From DATEMU01 sp964414585 (GTDB lineage: Bacteria; Planctomycetota; Phycisphaerae; UBA1845; UTPLA1): a stretch of DNA of 64,000 bases. Made by a program: the position numbers and the translations under genes. Location of the stretch: NCBI GenBank assembly GCA_964414585.1, contig CAYPXR010000009.1, positions 23,525 to 87,524 on the forward strand. The letters are read 5' to 3'. Positions 25,931-34,090 of this stretch are shown here, one piece after another (positions within the stretch are counted from its first letter, which is position 1; every line of letters begins with the position of its first letter). Below the pieces are notes generated by a model. That model made no database searches, was not told the DNA's origin, and saw nothing but the letters and a program-made list of their open reading frames with translations.

Positions 25931-27250
25931 ATGTCATTGTTGCTGAACCTTCTGGGGCCGCGTCGAGGATTCGACGGCGGGCTTTTTCTTCCCGACTACA
26001 AGGCCATTACCGCGCGCCGGCCGATGGAGTCGCTCAAAGTCGCGTCGGCGCTGCACGTCCCGCTCCAGGTTCGACAGGATCTTTCGACGACCCCGATGGT
26101 CAAGGTCGGTGATCGCGTTCTTCGCGGGCAGCGGCTTTCGCGGCCGACGATGGCGGACGCCCTCCCCGTTCATGCGCCGACCTCCGGAAAGATCACGGAC
26201 CTGGGCCGCGTCTGGACGGCGAACGACGGTTACCAACCGTGCGCGACGCTGGAACCGGACGGCCGCGACGAAGCGCATCAGGAACCTTGGGATTGGGACG
26301 GGGAATCCTTTTTCGCACAGCTCGCCGAACGCGGCGTCATGTGCCCGAACCCTCGTGCGCCGGGGCATGTCGTGGTGCGTCAGGCGACGACGGCGGGCGT
26401 GACCGATCTCATCGTCAATGCAATGGAGACGGAGCCCTATCTGACCGGCGACCTGCGGACGATCGTGGAGGAGCCCGGCCGAGTGGTCGACGCGACCTGC
26501 GAGTTCGCCGATGCGCTGGGCGTTCAACGCGTCATTCTGGCGATTCCCTATCGACACCGCCGCGTCACGCGGCGCATAGAGGGCGAAGCGGCGGGGCGGT
26601 TCGTCGAGGTCGTGCCGCTGGCCAGTCGCTATCCGCAATGTCACCCCACGATGCTGATCAAGACGTTGCTGGACCGCGAAGTACCGCCGGGCGGAAGCGG
26701 ATTGGACGTCGGCGTGCTGGTCCTGCCGCTGATGATGGTCCGTGCGGCGGCCGAGGCGGTTTTCGACAACCGGCCGATGACGCATGTGCTGTTGACGATC
26801 GCCGGCGACGCCATCGCCAGGCCCGGCACCTATCGCGTTGCCATCGGCACGCCGGTAGCGCATCTGGCCGAACGGCTGGGAACGACCGCGCCGTTGTCTC
26901 GCGTGGTGTGCGGCGGTCCGCTGACGGGCGTCGCTTTCGCGCACGAAGACGCCGTCGTGACCGCCGATATGACCGCTTTGCTGTTCTTCGGCCCTGAGAC
27001 CATGCGGAGCCCGATTCCCTGCATTCATTGCGGTTGGTGCGTGGAGGATTGTCCGGTCGGCCTCGATCCGCCGGAATTGGTGCAGCTCGAGTCCCATCCG
27101 ACGTGGGACCGCGATGGCCTGACGCAAATGAATGCGTGCATCGATTGCGGGCTGTGCAGTTACGTCTGCCCCGCGTCGCTGCCGCTTTCCCAGACGATTG
27201 AACGAACGCGGCAGCGGTTTGAATCCGTGAGGAGAACGACGTCCTCATGA
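25931..27250 (+). CDS. RnfC-like iron-sulfur protein, divergent
   Basis: A 439-residue protein resembling RnfC, the peripheral subunit of the Rnf ferredoxin:NAD oxidoreductase. Family-like parts are an N-terminal barrel-sandwich (P-V-H-A-P-T-S-G-K-I), N-A-M-E-T-E-P-Y-L-T, R-Y-P-Q-C-H-P-T-M-L-I, and C-G-G-P-L-T-G-V-A, followed by two 4Fe-4S motifs, C-I-H-C-G-W-C-V-E-D-C-P and C-I-D-C-G-L-C-S-Y-V-C-P. The glycine-rich loop (G-L-G-G-A-G-F-P-T) that binds FMN/NADH in RnfC is not seen; that place reads C-P-N-P-R-A-P-G-H. It overlaps the RnfD-like gene by four bases. No RnfA, B, E or G lies nearby, so it is not a standard Rnf complex. Confidence 0.82.
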   Translation: MSLLLNLLGPRRGFDGGLFLPDYKAITARRPMESLKVASALHVPLQVRQDLSTTPMVKVGDRVLRGQRLSRPTMADALPVHAPTSGKITDLGRVWTANDGYQPCATLEPDGRDEAHQEPWDWDGESFFAQLAERGVMCPNPRAPGHVVVRQATTAGVTDLIVNAMETEPYLTGDLRTIVEEPGRVVDATCEFADALGVQRVILAIPYRHRRVTRRIEGEAAGRFVEVVPLASRYPQCHPTMLIKTLLDREVPPGGSGLDVGVLVLPLMMVRAAAEAVFDNRPMTHVLLTIAGDAIARPGTYRVAIGTPVAHLAERLGTTAPLSRVVCGGPLTGVAFAHEDAVVTADMTALLFFGPETMRSPIPCIHCGWCVEDCPVGLDPPELVQLESHPTWDRDGLTQMNACIDCGLCSYVCPASLPLSQTIERTRQRFESVRRTTSS

Positions 27251-28428
27251 GCGCGCAAGCCTGGACTTTCCCGACGAGTCTTTCCGCCGAAGCCCCGCCG
27301 CACCGCATCAGCGGCAACACGCACGACGACATCCTCCGCGCCTGGGCGCTGGCCGCGTCGATCCCCGCCATCTGGGGAATCGTGATCTTCGGCCCCGCGG
27401 CGATGACCGTCCTTGCCGTTGCCGTCTTTGCTGCCGTCGGGACCGATCTGGCCATCGCCTTTGCCCGCGGCCGGACCGTCGTCGGCGGTCTTTCCCATTC
27501 CGGGCTGATTGGCCTGCTTGTGGGACTGACGCTTCCGGCGACCGCCCCGTGGTACATCGCCGCATTGGGCGCGATGATCGCCATCGTCGTCGGAAAGGTG
27601 CTTTTCGGCGGGCTGGGCCATTACCTCTGGCACCCCGCGCTGGTGGGGCGGGTCGTCGTGCAACTGCTCTTCCTCAACACGCTGGCCGTGACCGGCCAGG
27701 GCGTGACCGCGCCAGTCCTGACGCCGACGCACGTCATCACGGGCGATCTGAACGTATCGATCAAGGTTGAAATTTCGGCGTACCAGGGCTGGGGGTCGCT
27801 TCCCAAGAGATCGCCGGCGAACGCCGTGCTGATGGAACCGCCGGTCGCGGCGCTGCGGCGATTCGCCGACGGAAAGATCGATCCGGACGACGACATGGCC
27901 TTCGCGCCGCTGCTGCGCGATTCGCTGCCGCCGTGGATCGATACGGTTCTCGGCACGGTGCCGGGCGGGATCGGCGAGACCTGCACGCTGGCCATCATCG
28001 TCGCCGGCCTCTACCTGGTCTATCGCGGCTATCTCCGCTGGCAGGTTCCGGTCGCGGTGCTGGCGGCGGCGGCGATTGCAGCGGCGCTGCTGCCGATTGA
28101 AAGGGGCGGCGACGCGCACGGTTATCGCTGGCTGCCGGTCTTCGCCGTCGAACAGGGCCGCTGGGTCGGATTCGCCTATGTGCTCTATCACCTGACGGCC
28201 GGGCAACTGATGCTTGGTGCGTTTTTACTGGCGGGGGACATGACCTCGACGCCGATGCGCGCCAAGGGACAGTTGGTTTTCGGTGCGGGCGTCGGTGTCC
28301 TGACGATCTTCATGCGCCTGTACGGCGTCGTCGAAGGGGAGTGTTACTGGGCCATTCTCATCATGAACACATTCGTCACGTTCATCGACAAGCGGATGAA
28401 ACGGCCGGTGCTGGGGATGGCGGAATGA
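27247..28428 (+). CDS. RnfD/NqrB-like membrane protein, divergent
   Basis: A 393-residue membrane protein of the RnfD/NqrB family, with about nine helices. Conserved parts are W-H-P-A-L-V-G-R after the third helix, G-T-V-P-G-G-I-G-E-T at 236-245, G-A-F-L-L-A-G-D-M-T-S-T-P and A-I-L-I-M-N near the end. In RnfD and NqrB a Thr in S-G-A-T carries a covalent FMN; the equivalent stretch here (residues 191-203) reads A-N-A-V-L-M-E-P-P-V-A-A-L, so the FMN-bearing Thr seems absent. It starts inside the stop of the RnfC-like gene (ATGA). With the upstream membrane protein it forms a three-gene unit whose reaction is unknown. Confidence 0.82.
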   Translation: MSAQAWTFPTSLSAEAPPHRISGNTHDDILRAWALAASIPAIWGIVIFGPAAMTVLAVAVFAAVGTDLAIAFARGRTVVGGLSHSGLIGLLVGLTLPATAPWYIAALGAMIAIVVGKVLFGGLGHYLWHPALVGRVVVQLLFLNTLAVTGQGVTAPVLTPTHVITGDLNVSIKVEISAYQGWGSLPKRSPANAVLMEPPVAALRRFADGKIDPDDDMAFAPLLRDSLPPWIDTVLGTVPGGIGETCTLAIIVAGLYLVYRGYLRWQVPVAVLAAAAIAAALLPIERGGDAHGYRWLPVFAVEQGRWVGFAYVLYHLTAGQLMLGAFLLAGDMTSTPMRAKGQLVFGAGVGVLTIFMRLYGVVEGECYWAILIMNTFVTFIDKRMKRPVLGMAE

Positions 28429-28437
28429 CAGCGTCGT

Positions 28438-28905
28438 TTATTTTCTCGTCGCCCGATTCCAATCGCGTTTGACTTGGTAAAGATCGTACGCCTTGCCGCA
28501 CTCCGGGCAGACGTGTTTCTGTGGCAGGCCCTTCAACGCGTAGCCACAATGTGGGCATAACTCATAATGAAATTGTACCGCTTTATTCTTCCAACGAACA
28601 CGACGATAGGCGATTATGCAACCGCAAATAATGATGACAGCCCAGGCGCCAACTTCGATATAGTGAACCCAATCCGGTGATGAAGAACTTGATCGTAAGT
28701 TCGTGCGCCGTTCACTTGCATAGAGGAACCTGAGAACAAAAAACATGGCGATGCAGGCATAGATCAGTAGGCGTTCCTCCTGCCACATGACCGGTGTTGA
28801 GCGGGGAACTTGGTTGGGCCGCCGTTGTTCAAGATTCCGATATCGAAGCCACTCAACGGTCGCGATCAAGGCGATGAAAATTGTGAAGAGGATGAACTCG
28901 GTCAT
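28438..28905 (-). CDS. Membrane protein with C-terminal zinc ribbon
   Basis: A 155-residue protein with three hydrophobic helices (E-F-I-L-F-T-I-F-I-A-L-I-A; L-L-I-Y-A-C-I-A-M-F-F-V; A-W-A-V-I-I-I-C-G-C-I-I) and a C-terminal zinc ribbon C-P-H-C-G-Y-A-L-K-G...C-P-E-C-G. The same C-x-x-C-G-Y-x-L-x-G ribbon opens the protein at 37841, which suggests a lineage-specific domain. Base composition is more AT-rich than the neighbours. It lies eight bases downstream of the WecA-like gene on the same strand and is probably co-transcribed. Function unknown. Confidence 0.68.
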   Translation of the reverse strand: MTEFILFTIFIALIATVEWLRYRNLEQRRPNQVPRSTPVMWQEERLLIYACIAMFFVLRFLYASERRTNLRSSSSSPDWVHYIEVGAWAVIIICGCIIAYRRVRWKNKAVQFHYELCPHCGYALKGLPQKHVCPECGKAYDLYQVKRDWNRATRK

Positions 28906-28912
28906 ATAGACC

Positions 28913-30367
28913 TTACTCAGAATCCGATAAGCGTTGTTCGACCAATCGACTCAATTCCCCGATCAATCCCTGCCGTTCAGAATCGAAATTGCTGCCAGGG
29001 GAGGTGAACCGAATTGCCCGGCCTTCCGAGAGCACGACTTCAAATTGCCGGCCCGCCTCGGGATGTGACCCGGGTTCTCGCCAAGTCGTCTCCGCGCCGC
29101 GGTCGATCAAGACGACTTCATGACAGCCGATCTCCGGCGCGATGACGGCGAGGGCGCGCACCAGCTCCTGCGGGTTGGCGGCTTGTTGGATTTTCAGGCG
29201 CGCCAGATTGGCGGCGGCGTGGAGAACCTTGGTTTCCTGCCGACCCGACCAGCGCGAGGCCCAGCCGCCCCATTCGAGATAGCCGAGCACCCGCGCGGAG
29301 AAGAGGGCCATGAAGATGACACCGGCGATGATCAGGCCGAGTACCAAATGGTGCGCCGTCATCGCCGCGAGGCAGAGCAGACAAACAATGATACTGGCAA
29401 CGTAAATCTGGATCGCCGCCGCCGAGGGGCTCCTCCCGCGATCGACCAAGCGATGATGAATATGGTCGCGGTCCGACGCGAAGAGCGGCTGGCCGCGGAC
29501 CATCCGCCGGCCGACGGCCAGAAGCGTGTCGAAGATCGGATAGCCGAGCGCAAAGAGCGGCACGAGAATCAGGACGACGGTGTGCGCTTTCTGCGCCGAT
29601 TGCAGCGACGCCAGGGCCAGGAACATCCCGAGCGAAAGCGAGCCGGTGTCGCCGAGAAAGACCCGCGCGGGGTGGAAATTCCACCGCAGAAAGCCGAGCA
29701 GCGACCCGGCCATCAGCACCATCATCACGGTCATGTAATAGTTGCCGAGCCAGATGGCCACGACGGCGTTGACCGCGGCGGCGAGGAAGCAGATTCCCGC
29801 GGCGAGGCCGTCCAGCCCGTCGGTGAGGTTGATCGCGTTGGTGATGCCGACGATCCAAAGAAGCGATGCGACGACGCCGACGGCGACCGGCAGGTTCACC
29901 GATTCAAAACCCGGCATCGTGATCGCCTGTACACGAAAGCCGAGCGAGACCGCCGCGATGGCCACGACGGCCTGCACGAGCAGCTTGACCTTCGGGCGAA
30001 TCTGATGGCGGTCGTCGATCATGCCGAGCAGGACCATGCATCCGGTGCAGGCGAGAATGCCGTAGACGTAGACGACCTTCTCCTGGAGCCGCTGGCTGAC
30101 CAGATTGTTCAGGTGCATGGCGACGAGCGTTCCGGCAAGGACGACGCCGAAGATGACCAGCCCGCCCATCGTCGCGGTGGCCCGCTCGTGGCGCTTTCGT
30201 CCGCCGGGCTGATCGACCCAGCCCATTTTGTTTGCGAGGAGGATGTAGAGAGGGGTCGCAACGGCCGTGGAGATCGCTGCCGCGGCGAAGAGGATGTAGT
30301 AAGATTTGAATTGAAGGAGGTAGCTGATCCAGTCGGTCTCGGATGGAACTGTGGCGGCGGGCGGCAA
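28913..30367 (-). CDS. WecA/TagO-like undecaprenyl-phosphate sugar-1-phosphate transferase
   Basis: A 484-residue enzyme of the MraY/WecA family, which starts cell-surface polysaccharide synthesis by moving a UDP-sugar phosphate onto undecaprenyl phosphate. Helices carry the acidic motifs G-M-I-D-D-R, N-A-I-N-L-T-D-G-L-D-G, V-F-L-G-D-T-G-S and the cytosolic D-R-D-H-I-H-H-R-L loop typical of WecA. After the ten or eleven helices a soluble tail of about 120 residues is added, which is not usual and has no recognised domain. The start is TTG at 30367 with AAAGGA eight bases upstream. A second family member is encoded at 61.9 kb. Confidence 0.9.
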   Translation of the reverse strand: MPPAATVPSETDWISYLLQFKSYYILFAAAAISTAVATPLYILLANKMGWVDQPGGRKRHERATATMGGLVIFGVVLAGTLVAMHLNNLVSQRLQEKVVYVYGILACTGCMVLLGMIDDRHQIRPKVKLLVQAVVAIAAVSLGFRVQAITMPGFESVNLPVAVGVVASLLWIVGITNAINLTDGLDGLAAGICFLAAAVNAVVAIWLGNYYMTVMMVLMAGSLLGFLRWNFHPARVFLGDTGSLSLGMFLALASLQSAQKAHTVVLILVPLFALGYPIFDTLLAVGRRMVRGQPLFASDRDHIHHRLVDRGRSPSAAAIQIYVASIIVCLLCLAAMTAHHLVLGLIIAGVIFMALFSARVLGYLEWGGWASRWSGRQETKVLHAAANLARLKIQQAANPQELVRALAVIAPEIGCHEVVLIDRGAETTWREPGSHPEAGRQFEVVLSEGRAIRFTSPGSNFDSERQGLIGELSRLVEQRLSDSE

Positions 30368-30490
30368 GGCTCGAATCCTTTCTTGACGGTCGCTACGGCG
30401 ACGCCCATTCTATATCATCGTTATCGTCCCCGCAGTGCAAGTTCTCGTTGAAACGTCGGAAGGTTTCCGCAATACGGACAGGCTCTCTTC

Positions 30491-33400
30491 ATGTCCATTC
30501 GTCTCATCGCCGGTCGGGCTGGAAGCGGGAAGACCCATTGGTGTCTGTCGCGCATCTGCGAAGCCCTGGCCCAGAGCCTGACCGACGGGTCGAAGCTCAT
30601 CCTTCTCGTGCCGGAGCAGGCGGCCCTGCAAATGGAGCGCGGGCTCCTGGCGCGATCGGCCTCGCCGGCGCTGGGCCGGTGCGACGTGCTCAGCTTTCGA
30701 CGGCTGGCCCATCGCATCCTCAACGAATCCAAGGCCGGTCCCCACGGTCCGATCCCGACGCCGCTCTCGCCCATCGGCCGGCAGATGGCCCTGCGGCGAT
30801 TGATCCAGCAGCATCGCCGCGAGCTGCGCGAATTCGGCAAGGTGGCGGAGCGGGCCGGCTTCATCAGCGCCGTCGCCCACGGGATCGTCGAGCTGCTTCA
30901 GGAGGCGGTGACTGTCGATCAGTTGGACGCGGCAGCGGCGAGCGCGGAATCCGCCGGCGACCCTTCGGCTCCGCGCCTGCACGACATGGCCCTGCTCCTG
31001 CGGGCCTATCTCGATTATCTCGGATCGGATCGCGTCGATCCCGAGCGCGTCCTGGATTTGGCGCGGGCCCGGCTCGATTGGATCGAATGGCTCGACGGCG
31101 CGCAGGTCTGGATCGACGGCTTTGCAGGGCTGACGCAGCAGCAAATGCGAATGATCGTCGGCCTCGCCCAGCGCGTCGGTCATGTGGAACTGGCCCTGCT
31201 GCTCGATCCTGATCGCGGGCGGATCCGCGACCTCGACGCCGCGCCGGACGACATCTCTCTGTTTGCGAGGACGGAGCGAACCTGGTTCAACCTCGCGCGA
31301 ACGCTGCGTGAGGCCGGTGTGTCGATCGATGAGCCGATTCTCCTTGGCGAGAAGGGCTGCCCGCGGTTTCATGATACGCCGCTACTTGCTCAATTAGAAC
31401 AGCGGCTTTTTTCCGGAAATTCGCCATCCCCGCCGCGACGGGTAAGCTCGATCCGCCATCCGCAACGGTCATCGGTTTGTCTCATTGAAGCGAATGATCG
31501 CCGTTCCGAGGTCGCCGCCGCCGTCCGGACGATCGTCGATCTGGTGCAGCGCGAGGAGCGTCCGCTGCGTTATCGCGAAATCGCCGTCATCGTCCGCGAC
31601 CTGACGGCCTATCACGATCTGCTCTCCGCCGAACTCGCGGCGCACGATATCCCGTTCTTCATCGATCGCCGCCGCCAGACCTACCATCACCCGCTGGTGC
31701 AGCTCGTCCGCGCGGCCATCTCCATGCGCGCGGGCGACCCGTTCGATCATGCGATGGCCCAGTTGCTCAAGACGGGCCTGTGCGGTCTGCGGGACGACGA
31801 GGCGGACGCGTTGGAAAACTATCAACTGGCGCACGGCTTGAATACGTCGGCGGCGTGGGAGGAGCCGTGGAGCTATCCGGTCCAGCCCGGCGACCGACGG
31901 CGCGCGGCGACGCCTGCCGCGCGGAGGGCGCTGGCGCGGGTGAATCATTCGCGTAAGGCGCTGCGCGAGCGGATTGGGGAGTGGTGGCCGGCGAATGAAG
32001 GGGCCAGGGGTCAGGGGCCAGGAGCCAGTGGTGCGGAGTCCCTGGTCCCTAGCCCCCAGCCCCTGGTCCCCAGCCCCTGCCGAGAATGGGTGTCTGAGCT
32101 TTACTCGTTACAAGAGAGACTCAACGTCCGCGCATCCCTCGCGCAATGGTGCGACGCCGCCATTGCGCGCGGCGATCTCGACGAGGCGGAGGAGCACGAA
32201 CAGGTCTGGTCCGATCTCGTCAAACTTCTCGACGAGGTCATCATCGCGCTGGGCGACGAGCGGATGACCGGCCGGCAGTTTCAGGAGATTATCGAGTCCG
32301 GTCTCTCCGAGTTCACCGTCGGTCTTGTCCCCGCGACGCTCGATCAGGTGCTGGTCGGTTCCATCGAGCGCAGCCGCCATCCGCCGATCCGCGCCGCCTT
32401 CATTCTGGGCATGGCCGAAGGGCAATTCCCGCAGCGCATTCCCGAGGACACGATCTTCGCCGACGACGATCGAGAAAAACTCGCGAAGGCCGGCGTTCAA
32501 CTGGGCCAGACTCGATCGCGCCAGCTTCTCGACGAGCGAATGCTGGCCTACGTCGCGGTCACACGGCCGGGCGAATTTCTCTGGGTGAGCTATCCGCGCA
32601 CCGACGACGACGCGACGCCGTTGCCGCCGTCGCCTTACTGGCCCGCGATTCAGTCGGCTTTGCCGGACGTTTCCGTCGAGAAGTTGGAAACCGTCGAGCC
32701 GGATTCCGGCGCGGCGGACCCCTTCGCGGTCTCCACCCTCGGCAAACTCGCCGGCGGTCTGGCGGGAAGTCTTCGACTCTATTGCGAAGACAAACTCGCG
32801 CCGACGGCCGCTGCCCATTGGTTCTCGCTGTACGACTGGGTGAGGAGCATTCCAACGATCCGCGAGACCGTGGCCGCGACCCTCTCGTCGCTGCGCATCC
32901 CGGCCGAAGCCCAACTCGAGCCCGCTTCGGCCGCCGCCCTGTGGCAAAAGCCCTATCGAACGAGCGTCAGCGCGTTGGAGCAGTTCGCCCAGTGTCCCTT
33001 TCAGCACTATGCCGCGCGGGGACTTGGACTCGAACCGCGCGCCGAGCATGTCCTGACACCGCTGGACATCGGTCGCATCTACCATCGCGTCCTCGAGCAC
33101 TTCGTCACGGAGCTGGTCGATTCCGGCCGGTCGCTGGGCGAACTGTCCACCGAGGCCATCGCGTCGAGCCTCAACCGCCTCTGCCAGGACATCGTGCCGC
33201 AATTTGCCGAGGAATTGCGACTGGAAGAGGCCCAGCGTCGCGCGACCATCCGCCGCGGCCGGCGCGATTTGCTCCCCGCGGTCAACGGCCAGCGATCCTC
33301 CATCGCCCGAACGCCGCTGCGTCCCAGGCTCGCCGAGCGATCGTTCGGTACGGACGAGTCCGGCGCGCTGCCGGCGTTGGAATTGAAGACGACCCACGGC

Positions 33401-34090
33401 CTCGTCCGCCTGCGCGGCGTGATCGATCGCGTGGACCTTCTTCCCACCGGCGACGCCAACATCGCGGTCGTCTTCGACTACAAGCGGTCGCTCGGCCGGC
33501 GTCTCGCCCTCGGCGAGGTCTACCACGGCCTCGCCCTGCAACTGCTCGCCTATCTTCTCGTCCTCCGCGATCACGGCGGCACATTGAGCCAGGGCAAGCT
33601 TATCCCCGGCGGGGCCTTTTACCTGCCGCTGCTCTCCGGTCTGCAAAAGCTCAAGCATCCGAGTCAGGCCGATGGGGAGGGCTTCGACGCCTACAAGGGC
33701 TTCCGGCCGCGCGGCGTCGTCGATTTCGACTGGATCAATCAGCTCGATCCCTCCCTGGACACCGGCGCGAGCGCGATCTTTAACGTCTATCGCAAGAAGG
33801 ATGGCGAGATTGGGCACACGGATCACTCCGACGCCGTCGGCGATCACTCCTTCGGCAAGCTCCTCGATCATGTCCGCCGGAAGATGACCCAGCTTGCGGA
33901 CGATTGGATCGGCGGGAACATCGCCGTGAAACCGGCGCAGCACGGCAAGTGGATCGCCTGCACGCACTGCGCCTTTGCATCAGTTTGTCGGTTTGAATAC
34001 GCCGCGAAGCGAACGAACGCCCTCGAAGTGCTGGATCGGACGCGGGTGCTGGAGCGCCTCGCGAAGGAGGGGGAGGCCGGCGATGCCTGA
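30491..34090 (+). CDS. addB: AddB-type helicase/nuclease subunit, recombination repair
   Basis: An 1199-residue AddB-like partner of AddA, which together process double-strand DNA ends before RecA loading. It begins with a Walker A motif (G-R-A-G-S-G-K-T, residues 8-15). The C-terminal RecB-type nuclease has V-F-D-Y-K-R, E-V-Y-H-G-L and Q-L-L-A-Y. Iron-sulfur ligands are visible as an early Cys (F-A-Q-C-P-F) and the terminal C-T-H-C-A-F-A-S-V-C. All these point to the AddB group rather than RecC. An in-frame repeat insert lies at residues 504-530. It overlaps addA by eight bases. Confidence 0.88.
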   Translation: MSIRLIAGRAGSGKTHWCLSRICEALAQSLTDGSKLILLVPEQAALQMERGLLARSASPALGRCDVLSFRRLAHRILNESKAGPHGPIPTPLSPIGRQMALRRLIQQHRRELREFGKVAERAGFISAVAHGIVELLQEAVTVDQLDAAAASAESAGDPSAPRLHDMALLLRAYLDYLGSDRVDPERVLDLARARLDWIEWLDGAQVWIDGFAGLTQQQMRMIVGLAQRVGHVELALLLDPDRGRIRDLDAAPDDISLFARTERTWFNLARTLREAGVSIDEPILLGEKGCPRFHDTPLLAQLEQRLFSGNSPSPPRRVSSIRHPQRSSVCLIEANDRRSEVAAAVRTIVDLVQREERPLRYREIAVIVRDLTAYHDLLSAELAAHDIPFFIDRRRQTYHHPLVQLVRAAISMRAGDPFDHAMAQLLKTGLCGLRDDEADALENYQLAHGLNTSAAWEEPWSYPVQPGDRRRAATPAARRALARVNHSRKALRERIGEWWPANEGARGQGPGASGAESLVPSPQPLVPSPCREWVSELYSLQERLNVRASLAQWCDAAIARGDLDEAEEHEQVWSDLVKLLDEVIIALGDERMTGRQFQEIIESGLSEFTVGLVPATLDQVLVGSIERSRHPPIRAAFILGMAEGQFPQRIPEDTIFADDDREKLAKAGVQLGQTRSRQLLDERMLAYVAVTRPGEFLWVSYPRTDDDATPLPPSPYWPAIQSALPDVSVEKLETVEPDSGAADPFAVSTLGKLAGGLAGSLRLYCEDKLAPTAAAHWFSLYDWVRSIPTIRETVAATLSSLRIPAEAQLEPASAAALWQKPYRTSVSALEQFAQCPFQHYAARGLGLEPRAEHVLTPLDIGRIYHRVLEHFVTELVDSGRSLGELSTEAIASSLNRLCQDIVPQFAEELRLEEAQRRATIRRGRRDLLPAVNGQRSSIARTPLRPRLAERSFGTDESGALPALELKTTHGLVRLRGVIDRVDLLPTGDANIAVVFDYKRSLGRRLALGEVYHGLALQLLAYLLVLRDHGGTLSQGKLIPGGAFYLPLLSGLQKLKHPSQADGEGFDAYKGFRPRGVVDFDWINQLDPSLDTGASAIFNVYRKKDGEIGHTDHSDAVGDHSFGKLLDHVRRKMTQLADDWIGGNIAVKPAQHGKWIACTHCAFASVCRFEYAAKRTNALEVLDRTRVLERLAKEGEAGDA
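32000..32079 (+). repeat. Palindromic G/C repeat element inside addB
   Basis: The left arm is built from units like GGGGCCAGGGGTCAG, and the right arm from their reverse complement (CCCCTGGTCCCCAG), separated by a short unique centre (about 32026-32040). The whole can fold into a long hairpin. It is read in frame as G-A-R-G-Q-G-P-G-A-S-G-A-E-S then L-V-P-S-P-Q-P-L-V-P-S-P, a low-complexity loop. Looks like insertion of a mobile or amplifiable short element. Confidence 0.7.

Noticed and set aside
29120..30451. Plus-strand open frame opposite the WecA-like gene
   Set aside because: Antisense shadow rich in charged residues without any domain, while the minus strand has all transferase motifs.
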